A stretch of DNA of 64,000 bases from a virus. Of the stretch, positions 28,382 to 36,364 are shown piece by piece (position 1 is the stretch's first letter; each line of letters begins with the position of its first letter). The DNA is taken from positions 62,001 to 126,000 of the IMG/VR virus record IMGVR_UViG_3300037189_025222; one strand, given 5' to 3'. A model generated the notes under the pieces. It saw only the letters and a program-made list of their open reading frames with translations, ran no database searches and was not told the origin of the DNA. Made by a program: the position numbers and the translations under genes.

Positions 28382-29068
28382 TTTTATATGGTTATTCTCT
28401 AAGAACATCTTCATTCTATCTAGTTTATTCCTCATATGACCTTCGTAATAGTTAAAATGGAATATCTTATCTTCAGAATAGCTGGTTTTTTCGTTAGAAT
28501 ATAATCTAAATCTATCAGTCATGTCCTTCCAGATAATCTCTGGGTGGGAATAAAAGAACATATTGAACATAGATTGCTCTAACTTAGGCGGATCTAAGTT
28601 CTTTTTTAGCTTTTCTTGCATATATTGGGATAACTTTAGAGCTAAATCTTTACTTAAACTAAAGAATCCAGCATTAATTCCCATATACTTTCTTTTAATT
28701 TCTATATCCCACCCCGTAGAACACCACTCGTTCAATTTTAAGCGGGTGTAGCTTTCATAGCAGTAAAGATTGCTTTCTTTATTAAAATCCTTTTTAAACC
28801 ACAACACATCGCTATCTATGTATATGAATCGGTCATAGTCTAAATTGAATATAGTTGGGCTGTATTTAAGGTCTCCAATATAATCCCAATCAGGTCTTAT
28901 TTTTTCTGCTGGGGTTATTTCAGTTTCGTATTTTTCTTTTTGATCAATAGGAGCTACTATTTTGAAATTTATATCTCCTAAATTAGCTTTTAGTGATTTA
29001 TGTAGTAGTTTTGAGCATTCGAGTGCTTCGTGGTCTGGGGTGGATAATGTGTAAAATAAAATTTGCAT
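28376..29068 (-). CDS. Glycosyltransferase-like protein, GT8 type
   Basis: 230 residues. GT-A fold features: ILFYTLSTPDHEALECSKLL at the start, then FNLDYDRFIYIDSDVLWFKK with the D-S-D metal-binding motif, YMGINAGFFSLSKDLALKLS and a late IFHFNYYEGH. Probably transfers a sugar from a nucleotide donor. In a phage it may modify virion, DNA or host surface; the acceptor is unknown. Convergent with the ClpP-like gene. Confidence 0.75.
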   Translation of the reverse strand: MQILFYTLSTPDHEALECSKLLHKSLKANLGDINFKIVAPIDQKEKYETEITPAEKIRPDWDYIGDLKYSPTIFNLDYDRFIYIDSDVLWFKKDFNKESNLYCYESYTRLKLNEWCSTGWDIEIKRKYMGINAGFFSLSKDLALKLSQYMQEKLKKNLDPPKLEQSMFNMFFYSHPEIIWKDMTDRFRLYSNEKTSYSEDKIFHFNYYEGHMRNKLDRMKMFLENNHIKL

Positions 29069-29085
29069 AAAAGTATGTACTTGTT

Positions 29086-29113
29086 TTGCAATCTATTATT
29101 TTTATGATATACT
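29086..29113 (+). promoter_or_regulatory. Sigma-70-like promoter with a hairpin at the ribosome-binding site
   Basis: TTGCAA (29086-29091), 16-base spacer, TATACT (29108-29113). The transcript would then contain GTTCCT...AGGAAC, a hairpin that pairs the Shine-Dalgarno AGGAA of the 29141 gene. Confidence 0.6.
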
Positions 29114-29140
29114 GTTGTTCCTCTTTTATAAGGAACAAAT

Positions 29141-29329
29141 ATGACTCCCAGAAGAAGTAGAAAACAGGCGTTTCGGGATTATTGCGAAAAGGTGCGTATG
29201 TATTTGTCTGAGGAATGCATGGTAAATAACGTCGATGCTAAAGTGGATGATGAAGATATAGGGTTTTATTTTCGTGATAAGCACGATGTTCAGACTGCTG
29301 CTATGCTTATAAAGGAAGTTTTAGATTAA
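29141..29329 (+). CDS. Small protein of unknown function
   Basis: 62 residues, ATG after AAGGAACAAAT. Basic N-terminus (TPRRSRKQAFRDYCEKVRMY), then a small alpha/beta part (DDEDIGFYFRDKHDVQTAAM). Its TAATG end overlaps the start of the glycosyltransferase gene, so the two are co-translated. Confidence 0.65.
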   Translation: MTPRRSRKQAFRDYCEKVRMYLSEECMVNNVDAKVDDEDIGFYFRDKHDVQTAAMLIKEVLD

Positions 29330-30201
29330 TGTTGAAATTGGTGAGGCCAGCATATTCTGAGATATGTCTTTTAGTAAAGTCATATAATGAAATAGATTTT
29401 GAGGATTGGCTGCGTCACTATACTTCTTTAAAAGCTGATAAAATAACCATATTTGATAATGAGTCCAGTATAAATGTTCGTAAAATAGTAAAAAAGGTAG
29501 ATAATAACAGGGTAGCGGTTAGGGAGATAAAGGGATTTCCTAATCAGTCTCGTTTATATACAAATTATTGTAAGGAGAGCGATTCTAGGTGGGTTTTCTT
29601 TGTAGATGATGATGAGTTCTTGTATTTGAATAATAAAGCGAATGATATAAACAGCTTGTTGTGTAATTATGAGAAGTATTCTGGGCTTTGTTTTAATTGG
29701 TTGTTTATGAGTTATGATAAGCCTATTGTAGATCGTCCAGTTCCGTCTTGTATAGATTATTGTTTATATTCCAGTGATAGGAAGAATAGTTTAAATAGTC
29801 ATGTAAAGACCTTTGTGAATCCTAAGATGGTGCGTGGTTATGGGGATCCTCATTTGCCAGCTTTTAGGAGTGGCTTTGCAGTAAACTTTGATTATAAGCG
29901 GTGTAAACGTCCAGTTTTTGAGAGGTTTACTGATTCTGTTATATTATTTCATTATTATTTGAAGTCAAAATTAGATTGGGAGGAGAAGCGTAAACGGGGT
30001 AGGGCCACAACTTTATCTGTTCGCATCTCAGCGTACGAGAAAATAGTTAACTTTCGTTTATGTAAGAATTTTGATACTAGGATGATGGAGTATAAGAAGA
30101 GATGGGGCCAGTTCACTCCCGATAGTTTGAATTGGCGAGATTTGTCAATTACGGGTCGTCAGAATATTGATTCGCCTAATCCAATTAGAAAAATGATTTG
30201 A
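29329..30201 (+). CDS. Glycosyltransferase, GT92/GT2-like
   Basis: 290 residues. ICLLVKSYNEIDFEDWLRHY, then KITIFDNESS, and SRWVFFVDDDEFLYL with a DDDE metal-binding motif are the features of GT92/DUF23-like enzymes. SHVKTFVNPK and LFHYYLKSKLDWEEK follow, as in that family. Length fits. Acceptor unknown. Its neighbours on both sides are also glycosyltransferase-like. Confidence 0.85.
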   Translation: MLKLVRPAYSEICLLVKSYNEIDFEDWLRHYTSLKADKITIFDNESSINVRKIVKKVDNNRVAVREIKGFPNQSRLYTNYCKESDSRWVFFVDDDEFLYLNNKANDINSLLCNYEKYSGLCFNWLFMSYDKPIVDRPVPSCIDYCLYSSDRKNSLNSHVKTFVNPKMVRGYGDPHLPAFRSGFAVNFDYKRCKRPVFERFTDSVILFHYYLKSKLDWEEKRKRGRATTLSVRISAYEKIVNFRLCKNFDTRMMEYKKRWGQFTPDSLNWRDLSITGRQNIDSPNPIRKMI

Positions 30202-30249
30202 ATTTAATAAAAGGGCCGATTGTGGAATTTAATAAAAGACCCGATAGTG
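30200..30249 (+). repeat. 25-bp direct repeat in a gene-free stretch
   Basis: GAATTTAATAAAAG at 30200-30213 and 30225-30238, each followed by a G/C-rich CCGAT(T/A)GTG. The 30202-30335 stretch otherwise holds no gene; a TATAATAC sequence near 30284 may be a promoter -10. Confidence 0.6.
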
Positions 30250-30335
30250 ATATTTTATAGTTAGTTACTTGTTTAGGAAATTATAATACAAGTGGCGGCA
30301 CAATATCTAATTGTGCCTATTTTGGAATATTGTTT

Positions 30336-31328
30336 ATGAAAAAAATATCGATTCTTTTTTATGGAATTAGTAAACCGATTATAGAGCATGATTATATTGT
30401 AAAAGATATATTTATGGACTATAGTGTTACATGTGACTATATTTTGGCCAACAAAGAAGAAGTAAATAGAAAGTATGATATTTTTGTTTATAATTGTAGG
30501 AATCCAAATTGTAAAACTCATTTTGGTTTTGCTCCATCGTATGAGCAAGTTAAGAATGCGATTCTTAGGTTTGAGCCAAAAGTTGTCATCCAACTATCAG
30601 ACGAGTGTTGGAGGGAACGCAACGACGTTCATAACTTGCTAGGTAACTTTTGTGGTCTTTTTTTAAGACAGTATAGGCATCATTGTCATTTAGCTTTATA
30701 TACAAAAAACACAGTGCAAATTCCACTAGGATATTTAAACGGGTTTTATGATAGGTCTGTTGAAGTAAAAAAAATTAAAGATAGAAAGTACACATGGTCT
30801 TGGGTGGGATATTTGAAATCTGATCGGCGGGAGATGATTAATATTTTTTGGAAGATGTGGAACAACATTACTATTTGCAATTCAAATGTCCCTGCAAATG
30901 AGGTTTTTGATATTTTTTCTAATTCTATTTTTGTTCCATGTGGTAGAGGCAATTTTACTTTAGACTGCTTTAGAAATTACGAAGCAACAATTGCTGGGGC
31001 CATTCCTGTGGTTGTTGGGTCTCAAGAAGAAATTAATTGTGCATATAAATATGAAGAAGCTCCGCCATGGATATATGCAAATAATTGGGCTGAGGCGGTT
31101 GTTAAATGTCAAAAAATTCAATTTGACTTTAACAGGCTACAAGAAATGCAAGAAGCAAACATTGCATGGTGGAATCGCACAATAGACTCGATACGTAATA
31201 AAATATCAGATGCTCTTAGGGATGAAAAAAGTGATTATTCTTCTTTGTTAGTAAAAAATCTTCAAGAAAAAATATTAGAACAAGAATCTATTATTCAAAA
31301 GCCAATTTCTATAGTACGATATAGTTAG
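30336..31328 (+). CDS. Exostosin-like (GT47-type) glycosyltransferase
   Basis: 330 residues from the ATG at 30336. The C-terminal half carries SIFVPCGRGNFTLDCFRNYE followed by ATIAGAIPVVVG, the donor-binding core typical of exostosin-family GT-B proteins. The N-terminal half (KISILFYGISKPII, YDIFVYNCRN) fits a Rossmann-like acceptor domain. Last 50 residues are a coiled-coil (LLVKNLQEKILEQESII). Substrate unknown. Confidence 0.7.
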   Translation: MKKISILFYGISKPIIEHDYIVKDIFMDYSVTCDYILANKEEVNRKYDIFVYNCRNPNCKTHFGFAPSYEQVKNAILRFEPKVVIQLSDECWRERNDVHNLLGNFCGLFLRQYRHHCHLALYTKNTVQIPLGYLNGFYDRSVEVKKIKDRKYTWSWVGYLKSDRREMINIFWKMWNNITICNSNVPANEVFDIFSNSIFVPCGRGNFTLDCFRNYEATIAGAIPVVVGSQEEINCAYKYEEAPPWIYANNWAEAVVKCQKIQFDFNRLQEMQEANIAWWNRTIDSIRNKISDALRDEKSDYSSLLVKNLQEKILEQESIIQKPISIVRYS

Positions 31329-31363
31329 TTAAAAAAGCGTATTATTTTGCTAAATATGTTTAT

Positions 31364-32143
31364 ATGAGATTCTCTAATTTTCTAATTTTATCAGAATACG
31401 CCCAAGGCATGTCAGACTTGGCGACAAGATACTTACAGGGCCAAATAAAGCCTGAAGATTTTGAGGCACTTACCAGAAGCAATTATGTCCAAAGAAATAT
31501 GGATCTTTGGCGAAGCAATACTCAAGGCGGTTTTAGCCCAAGATTCCAACAATGGAAAGAGTGGTACAATAACATCAAACAACAATTAATTTCTAGTATG
31601 GAAAAAATTGGTTGGATTAATGATGAAAACCCCGGCTGGTTTCAGTTTAGTTTGCCAAAACAAAATCGGGATAAAATTGACGGCAAAACTTTTAAACTCT
31701 ATTATTCTGTTGATGTGAAAGATTGTGCTAATTTTGTTCAAAATCTTCCAAGTTTAGCCAATAACTTAAGTCAAGTTAATACTCAAAACCAACTTTCCTT
31801 TAAGATCCCAAGCACTTATTCAACGTTCATGACCGAAAGAGATTCTCTTGTTGTTCATTTTTATGATAAACAAGCAAATCAAGAAATTAATCAAGCTGTT
31901 ATTTCTTTCTTTCAAAATGCTGGGGTTACTCCACAAGATAGAAGAAAAATTTACCAGACAACTGATCACGGTGTTGATCTTGACGGCAAGTCTGATACTC
32001 AATTAGTAGTTCAAAAATTTATGCAATTTATAGACCACAACAAACAGTATTTGTTAGACTTACAAAAAAGAGATCCTTCTAAATTTACAAAAGATTTAGA
32101 CCAATTGTGGCAGCATATATCGCAAAAAGGATATCATAGGTAA
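31364..32143 (+). CDS. Virion-type protein of unknown function with shared N-terminal signature
   Basis: 259 residues. Begins MRFSNFLILSEYAQGM, the M-x-F-x-x-(F/Y)-x-x-x-x-E start seen in several genes here. The central part (FKIPSTYSTFMTERDSLVVH, FYDKQANQEINQAVISFF) resembles HopA1-type effector or phage ADP-ribosyl-related proteins in pattern, too weakly to name it. TTGCTAAATATG lies upstream. Confidence 0.55.
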   Translation: MRFSNFLILSEYAQGMSDLATRYLQGQIKPEDFEALTRSNYVQRNMDLWRSNTQGGFSPRFQQWKEWYNNIKQQLISSMEKIGWINDENPGWFQFSLPKQNRDKIDGKTFKLYYSVDVKDCANFVQNLPSLANNLSQVNTQNQLSFKIPSTYSTFMTERDSLVVHFYDKQANQEINQAVISFFQNAGVTPQDRRKIYQTTDHGVDLDGKSDTQLVVQKFMQFIDHNKQYLLDLQKRDPSKFTKDLDQLWQHISQKGYHR

Positions 32144-32170
32144 ACTTAATTTACATGAATAACTACCTTT

Positions 32171-32563
32171 CTATTTGGTATTCCCTATTGTTATATGGTA
32201 TTCGCTTCTTTGAATTCCTCCATAAAATCTATCGTCACGATATTGGGGCAGACCTAGTTCCTGCCTTATATAGCCTATTTCACTGCTATAAGCATTTATC
32301 CAGAAATACATACCATCTGTTTGTATGATGGGTTCATATTGGTATGTTATGATTCTGCCTTCGTGCTTCCTCCAAAACTCCATTTTTGTTGGAGTTTCTT
32401 TGTTCTTTCTTACAATTGTTATATGTGCAAGAGCTTTTTGGGGCTTTGCATAATAGTATCTTGGGATAAGACTTCTATAGTAGTCGCTTATACTTTGGTC
32501 TATGTTTGCAACTACTTGTATATTTTCATCATATGCAACGATTGCCTTAGCTGTATACAACAT
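32171..32563 (-). CDS. acb1: Acb1-like 2H phosphoesterase, anti-CBASS candidate
   Basis: 130 residues. Two H-x-T motifs define a 2H phosphoesterase: AHITIVR (His47, Thr49) and YHITIGN (His123, Thr125). Other blocks fit the T4 Acb1 (gp57B) family as I recall it: SDYYRSLIPRYY near residue 26, MYFWINAY in the middle, IRQELGLPQYR and the closing ITIGNTK. Acb1 cleaves cyclic di- and trinucleotide messengers of CBASS defence. Length is close to T4 Acb1. It could still be a general 2',3'-cyclic phosphodiesterase. It stands alone on the minus strand. Confidence 0.75.
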   Translation of the reverse strand: MLYTAKAIVAYDENIQVVANIDQSISDYYRSLIPRYYYAKPQKALAHITIVRKNKETPTKMEFWRKHEGRIITYQYEPIIQTDGMYFWINAYSSEIGYIRQELGLPQYRDDRFYGGIQRSEYHITIGNTK

Positions 32564-32621
32564 TTCTATCTTTCAAATACGTATATACAATAGCACAATA
32601 GTGCTAACAAGGAGGTTTATT

Positions 32622-33161
32622 GTGGGAGCTACAACAACAGAAGGAACTGGTCCGGGTTCTGTGGACAAAATTCTACCAACTATAAAGAATGGTAAAATCT
32701 ATTTGTCTAATATTATAAACATAAAAAGTCTTCTTGAAGGAGTTCTCGTTCTTGAGGAATTTGAACCAAGTTTTTCACAATTGTCGGCACCTGTGGAAAA
32801 TTATGTGGAAAAAGTTCAAAAAGAACAAGTGGAAAAGAAAATTCAAATTTCGCAAAGCTTTAAGCACAACATTAATGTCCACCATTCAGTTACTATAAAA
32901 CCAGAAGCTGTTTTACCTTTGTCTTTAGATAAGAAGGAATCTTATAAGGTAGTTATATCCAAACAAACTAGATCAAAGAACAAAAATATGTTGAGCCATT
33001 CTAATAAAAAGCAAACCAAACAAAGAAGAAAAGTAATTTTAGAGCCTAGAAATAAAATTCAGAAAAAACAAAGAAAAAAAATAATTAGTTCTGAGGTTTT
33101 GTTAATTGGAAATAATCAGAAGGTAATTATTTCAAAAAACAGTAGTATTTTTGATAAATAA
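32622..33161 (+). CDS. Virion-type protein, N-terminal relative of the 33200 gene
   Basis: 179 residues from a GTG at 32622 after AAGGAGGTTTATT. Residues 1-37 (GATTTEGTGPGSVDKILPTI, KNGKIYLSN) match the start of the 33200 protein. The rest is different: a Gln/Lys-rich segment and a very basic region (KKQTKQRRKVILEPRNKIQK). The shared head plus a basic tail suggests an attachment sequence fused to a nucleic-acid-binding part. Function unknown. Confidence 0.65.
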   Translation: MGATTTEGTGPGSVDKILPTIKNGKIYLSNIINIKSLLEGVLVLEEFEPSFSQLSAPVENYVEKVQKEQVEKKIQISQSFKHNINVHHSVTIKPEAVLPLSLDKKESYKVVISKQTRSKNKNMLSHSNKKQTKQRRKVILEPRNKIQKKQRKKIISSEVLLIGNNQKVIISKNSSIFDK

Positions 33162-33199
33162 TTATGTAGGAGTTAGTCTTTAACCAAGGAGGTGTACAC

Positions 33200-33748
33200 A
33201 TGGCTGCAACTACAACAATGGGAACCGGTGTTGGTTCTGTGGATAATGTCTATAATAAATTAAAAAATGGTGTTGTTAATTCATCAAATGTTGTTAACAA
33301 TTCTTTAAAGTCTGTTGACGTTTTACGTAAGCCACTTTTGGTAACAGCTGATACTTTAACTGTCACGGAAGATTATGCAGGTAGAGTTGTTTGTTTAGAT
33401 AGGGCTGCTGGCGTTACTGTTACTTTACCAGCCGCAACTGGAACTGGAAATGTTTACAAGTTTGTTGTTTCAACAACAGTAACAAGCAACAATGACGTAA
33501 TCAAAGTTGCCAATGCTGTTGATTCAATGGCAGGTCGTGCATTAGCTTGTGCTGATAGCGGCAACACTGTCAATGGTTGGGAAGTTGTATCCGGTGATGA
33601 TACTATCACACTAAACGGTGGAACTAAAGGTGGATATGTTGGCGACACAATTGAAATTATTGATATCAAAGCCAATCTCTTTTTAGTTAATGCTTACCTA
33701 AATCAGACAGCCTCAGAAGCCACTCCATTCAGTGCAACTGTTTCTTGA
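33200..33748 (+). CDS. Head decoration-like protein
   Basis: 182 residues, ATG after AAGGAGGTGTACAC, a very strong ribosome-binding site suited to an abundant protein. After the head AATTTMGTGVGSVDNVYNKL comes a beta-rich domain: DTLTVTEDYAGRVVCLDRAA, VTVTLPAATGTGNVYKFVV, and DTITLNGGTKGGYVGDTIEI ending SEATPFSATVS. This A-G-R-x-V-x-L-D-x-A-x-G-x-x-V-T-L-P-A-A pattern is typical of phage surface/decoration proteins. Followed by a strong terminator. Confidence 0.75.
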   Translation: MAATTTMGTGVGSVDNVYNKLKNGVVNSSNVVNNSLKSVDVLRKPLLVTADTLTVTEDYAGRVVCLDRAAGVTVTLPAATGTGNVYKFVVSTTVTSNNDVIKVANAVDSMAGRALACADSGNTVNGWEVVSGDDTITLNGGTKGGYVGDTIEIIDIKANLFLVNAYLNQTASEATPFSATVS

Positions 33749-33773
33749 TTTTAAATAATATTTATTAAATGGT

Positions 33774-33811
33774 AGTGAGGGTAGGGTGAAAGCCTTACCC
33801 TCACTTTTTTT
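33774..33811 (+). terminator. Strong intrinsic terminator after the decoration-like gene
   Basis: AGTGAGGGTAGGG pairs with CCTTACCCTCACT (one G-U), followed by TTTTTTT. Confidence 0.92.
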
Positions 33812-33823
33812 GTATTGATACCT

Positions 33824-33831
33824 CATAAATA
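33824..33831 (+). promoter_or_regulatory. CATAAATA, T4-late-promoter-like box
   Basis: CATAAATA seven bases before the ATG at 33838. T4 late promoters are TATAAATA. Its closeness to the start codon would give almost no leader, so it is tentative. Another copy faces the poly(A)-polymerase-like gene (46158-46165, minus strand). Confidence 0.3.
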
Positions 33832-33837
33832 AAGATT

Positions 33838-34149
33838 ATGAGCAATAATTCTTTTAAATCGTGGTTGAAACTATCGGAAGATGGTGGAGGTGCCGGTGGT
33901 GGTGGAGGTGCCGGTGGTGGTGCCGGTGGTGGTGGAACTAGTGGTGGTGGAACTAGTGGTGGTGGAACTAGTGGTAGTGGAACTAGTGGTGGTGGAACTA
34001 GTGGTGGTGGAACTAGTGGTGGGCAAAATCCTCCCATGGGCAGTGGAACTGGCAAAGATAATATCGCCAAAGTTCCTACACGTTGGGGATGTTGTGGAAT
34101 TTGGCCATATTGGAAAAAGAAAAGAAGAAAAAAGAAAAAAAGTGGATAA
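33838..34149 (+). CDS. Gly/Thr/Ser-repeat protein with basic tail
   Basis: 103 residues. Start MSNNSFKSWLKLSEDGG carries the shared F-x-x-W/F-x-x-x-x-E signature. Residues 15-60 are repeats of GGGTS after a GGGAG-type run. The C-terminus is WGCCGIWPYWKKKRRKKKKS, Cys/Trp-rich then strongly basic, which could contact membrane or DNA. The mscL-like gene starts inside its last codons. Confidence 0.65.
   Translation: MSNNSFKSWLKLSEDGGGAGGGGGAGGGAGGGGTSGGGTSGGGTSGSGTSGGGTSGGGTSGGQNPPMGSGTGKDNIAKVPTRWGCCGIWPYWKKKRRKKKKSG
33928..34020 (+). repeat. Six 15-bp tandem repeats inside the 33838 gene
   Basis: GGTGGTGGAACTAGT repeated six times (one copy GGTAGTGGAACTAGT), encoding GGGTS units. Length is a multiple of three, so copy number can change without frameshift. 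Confidence 0.85.
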
Positions 34150-34618
34150 TAAAGAGCTACTGCCTTCCATTCCTGATGATCAAAAAAAGAAGGTATTCTC
34201 GTTAATAGAGGAATTTAAGAATTTTGCTTTTAAGGGCAACGTTGTTGATCTAGCTGTGGGTATGGTTATTGGGAGTTCTTTTAGTAATATAGTAAACAGT
34301 TTAGTCAACAACCTAATTACTCCGATAATAGGTATAGTTTTACCGGGTGATGTTGGACTTAAAGATTGGCAAATAGTTGTTGGCGAAAAACGAATACCTT
34401 TTGGTGCATTCTTTAATGATGTATTTGGATTCTTACTCACTGCGACTATTTTGTTCTTATTCTTGAAGAAGTTTTTAGTTTGGTTGTTGAAGTCTAGAAG
34501 AGAGGTGGACTTGAACAAACCTCCTCTAACTAAAGACCAAGAACTATTGCGTCAAAACAACGAAGTACTTAACCAAATAAAAGACATTTTATTGAGAAGT
34601 CAAAGTACCGGACTATAG
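34142..34618 (+). CDS. mscL: Large-conductance mechanosensitive channel MscL
   Basis: 158 residues from a GTG at 34142 that overlaps the previous stop (GTGGATAA). FKNFAFKGNVVDLAVGMVIG with SSFSNIVNSLVNNLITPIIG is the diagnostic first transmembrane helix and pore. A loop (LKDWQIVVGEKRIPFGAFFN) and second helix (FLLTATILFLFLKKFLVWLL) follow, then a cytoplasmic helix. It opens under membrane tension to release solutes. A phage copy might protect the infected cell from osmotic stress or influence lysis (inference). The upstream frame running through the Gly repeats is not its start. Confidence 0.93.
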   Translation: MDNKELLPSIPDDQKKKVFSLIEEFKNFAFKGNVVDLAVGMVIGSSFSNIVNSLVNNLITPIIGIVLPGDVGLKDWQIVVGEKRIPFGAFFNDVFGFLLTATILFLFLKKFLVWLLKSRREVDLNKPPLTKDQELLRQNNEVLNQIKDILLRSQSTGL

Positions 34619-35499
34619 ACTGCGGCGTGTTTGACAGCATAGTTAATTACATCTTTTTTAATTTGTCTGATTCTTTCTTTGGATACATCAAAGATTTTGC
34701 CAACATCTTGTAGAGTCATGCCCTCTTCTTGGTCTATTCCAAAGTAATACTTCAAAATAGTAATTTTGGCATCGGCATTTTTCATATTGCTCCTAATAAT
34801 TTCAAATACTCTTTCAACAACTTCCCTGTTATGTTTATTTTTTAATTCCACAACAGCAAAATCTTCTTTTTGTTGTTGTAAGGTTTCTGGTTCTTCTATT
34901 CCTGTGAATCGTTCTTCTAGCTTCCTATAGTTTGAGTAATCTCTATGGAGGTTTCTCTTAAGAACATTTACATAATAGGTGGAAAATTTAAAGTTGAGTC
35001 TATAATCGAAGTATTCGATAGACTTTAACATATGCATGTATGCGTTTGAAAAGAATTCGTCTCTTTGTGGTCCATCTTGTTCAGCAAATTTACTTACTTG
35101 CTTGACGATTAATCTCATATTGGATTTAAGTAGAATGTTTCTTACTTCTTGTAGTTTGTTAATGGTATCCTCTATTTCTAAGAGGCTTTTCTCTCTAAGT
35201 CTTTCCAACTTCACGGGGGGAGATTGCTTAGGAGATTTGTTGTCTTTTGGTTTCTCAAATCCTGTGGTTAGTTTTTTAAGTCTATATTTCAAGTAATTGT
35301 ATTTGCGAAAAAGGTGGTATTCTTGTTCTTTCTTCAACAGGGGAGAACAGTTTAGAATGTTGTTATGATCGACTTTGTCATAGCAAAGATTAACATCTGC
35401 CAATAATGGCTTTCTGTTGTTGCCCTCAAAAGATTTCTCGAAGAAAAATCTATCAGGAATGCATGAAATAATCTTTTCAAGTCTTTCATTCTTGGTCAT
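34600..35499 (-). CDS. Sigma-70-family RNA polymerase sigma factor
   Basis: 299 residues from the second ATG (35499), because the first (35511) sits in the GGAG ribosome-binding site. Region 1.2-like helix near 54-74; region 2 at about 122-190 (LKSNMRLIVKQVSKFA, then FFSNAYMHMLKSIEYFDYRL and FSTYYVNVLKRNLHRDYS); region 4 at 261-285 (MTLQDVGKIFDVSKERIRQI), the -35-binding helix-turn-helix. Region 3 is reduced. It should redirect host RNA polymerase to phage promoters. Which class it serves, the left-arm element or late genes, cannot be told. It has a sigma-70 promoter of its own. Confidence 0.9.
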   Translation of the reverse strand: MTKNERLEKIISCIPDRFFFEKSFEGNNRKPLLADVNLCYDKVDHNNILNCSPLLKKEQEYHLFRKYNYLKYRLKKLTTGFEKPKDNKSPKQSPPVKLERLREKSLLEIEDTINKLQEVRNILLKSNMRLIVKQVSKFAEQDGPQRDEFFSNAYMHMLKSIEYFDYRLNFKFSTYYVNVLKRNLHRDYSNYRKLEERFTGIEEPETLQQQKEDFAVVELKNKHNREVVERVFEIIRSNMKNADAKITILKYYFGIDQEEGMTLQDVGKIFDVSKERIRQIKKDVINYAVKHAAVYSPVL

Positions 35500-35537
35500 G
35501 CTTATCTCCATCCTTGGTTTAAAGAAAGGGGATTTTG

Positions 35538-35565
35538 ATTATAGCATGGAATTTTTGCTTGACAA
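35538..35565 (-). promoter_or_regulatory. Sigma-70 promoter of the sigma-factor gene
   Basis: On the minus strand TTGTCA (35565-35560), 16-base spacer, TATAAT (35543-35538). The closest match to host consensus in the window; suits a gene needed before phage transcription changes. Confidence 0.75.
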
Positions 35566-35587
35566 GTTTGAGTTTCTTTAAATTAGA

Positions 35588-36361
35588 CTAAATTATAATT
35601 TTGCTTTTGCCATTTAGATACTTGCCATATAATTTTTGTGCTTCAAGGAATACTAATTTTTCTTGATGTGGCAGCCATTCAACCATTTTGTTTTCCATGA
35701 TAATATCGTCTAACCTATAATGAAAATTTTCACACAACTCAAAAATGTAATCTTTTTTTCCCATGTAAAAGTTATCTATGCCAAGGCAGTTAGTATTTGA
35801 GGTGAAAAGTATGTTCTGATTTTTGTAGCTTTTAGTAAAGTTTAGTAGATTATTGGCTTGAAATTGTTCTTCTTTTACGTCATTGTTTTGATAAACATTA
35901 AATATATCAAATCTTGTATTGACAACAGCTTTGTATCTTATTTTTGATTTTTGAGCTTTGTTGACTGCATGAAATATTCCGTACCACATTTTCTTCCAAG
36001 CAATCACTGGGCACCTACTTGCATAGTAGCGTTTAACAGGAGCAGGAAGAAAATTTGTGAGTTTTTCTCCTAAGTTTCCATGGATTTCTCCATTTATTTG
36101 TATTTCACTATCATCTTCTATTGTTAGATCTTTTATATTTTTTAAATTTCTATCAAAGTAAGACATGATTAGTTCTTCTTTGATTTCATAAGTTGGAGAT
36201 TGCAAGATTCTCCAACTTGATTCTGCTTCGTTTTTATTCCAAGTATGGATGAATATATCTAAATCAAAATTTTGTGATAGTTCGAATATAAAATCACTAA
36301 ATTCTGTGTTTTTGGTCACTTCTCTTTCGTGTCCACGTATTAGAATAGCGATTTTTTCCAT
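35588..36361 (-). CDS. Glycosyltransferase-like protein (virus RGHER/FIHTW type)
   Basis: 257 residues. IAILIRGHEREVTKNTEF at the start, FDLDIFIHTWNKNEAESSW and YKAVVNTRFDIF with an R-F-D motif are the pattern of a family found in many large viruses and annotated as putative glycosyltransferases. LFTSNTNCLGIDNFYMGKKD follows. The donor and acceptor are unknown. Ends four bases before the amidinohydrolase gene, in the same direction. Confidence 0.65.
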   Translation of the reverse strand: MEKIAILIRGHEREVTKNTEFSDFIFELSQNFDLDIFIHTWNKNEAESSWRILQSPTYEIKEELIMSYFDRNLKNIKDLTIEDDSEIQINGEIHGNLGEKLTNFLPAPVKRYYASRCPVIAWKKMWYGIFHAVNKAQKSKIRYKAVVNTRFDIFNVYQNNDVKEEQFQANNLLNFTKSYKNQNILFTSNTNCLGIDNFYMGKKDYIFELCENFHYRLDDIIMENKMVEWLPHQEKLVFLEAQKLYGKYLNGKSKIII

Positions 36362-36364
36362 AGT

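Noticed and set aside
33881-34141. N-terminal extension of MscL through the Gly-repeat region
   Set aside because: It is a Val/Glu-repeat frame-shift of the GGGTS repeats; MscL normally starts just before the FKNFAFKGN helix.
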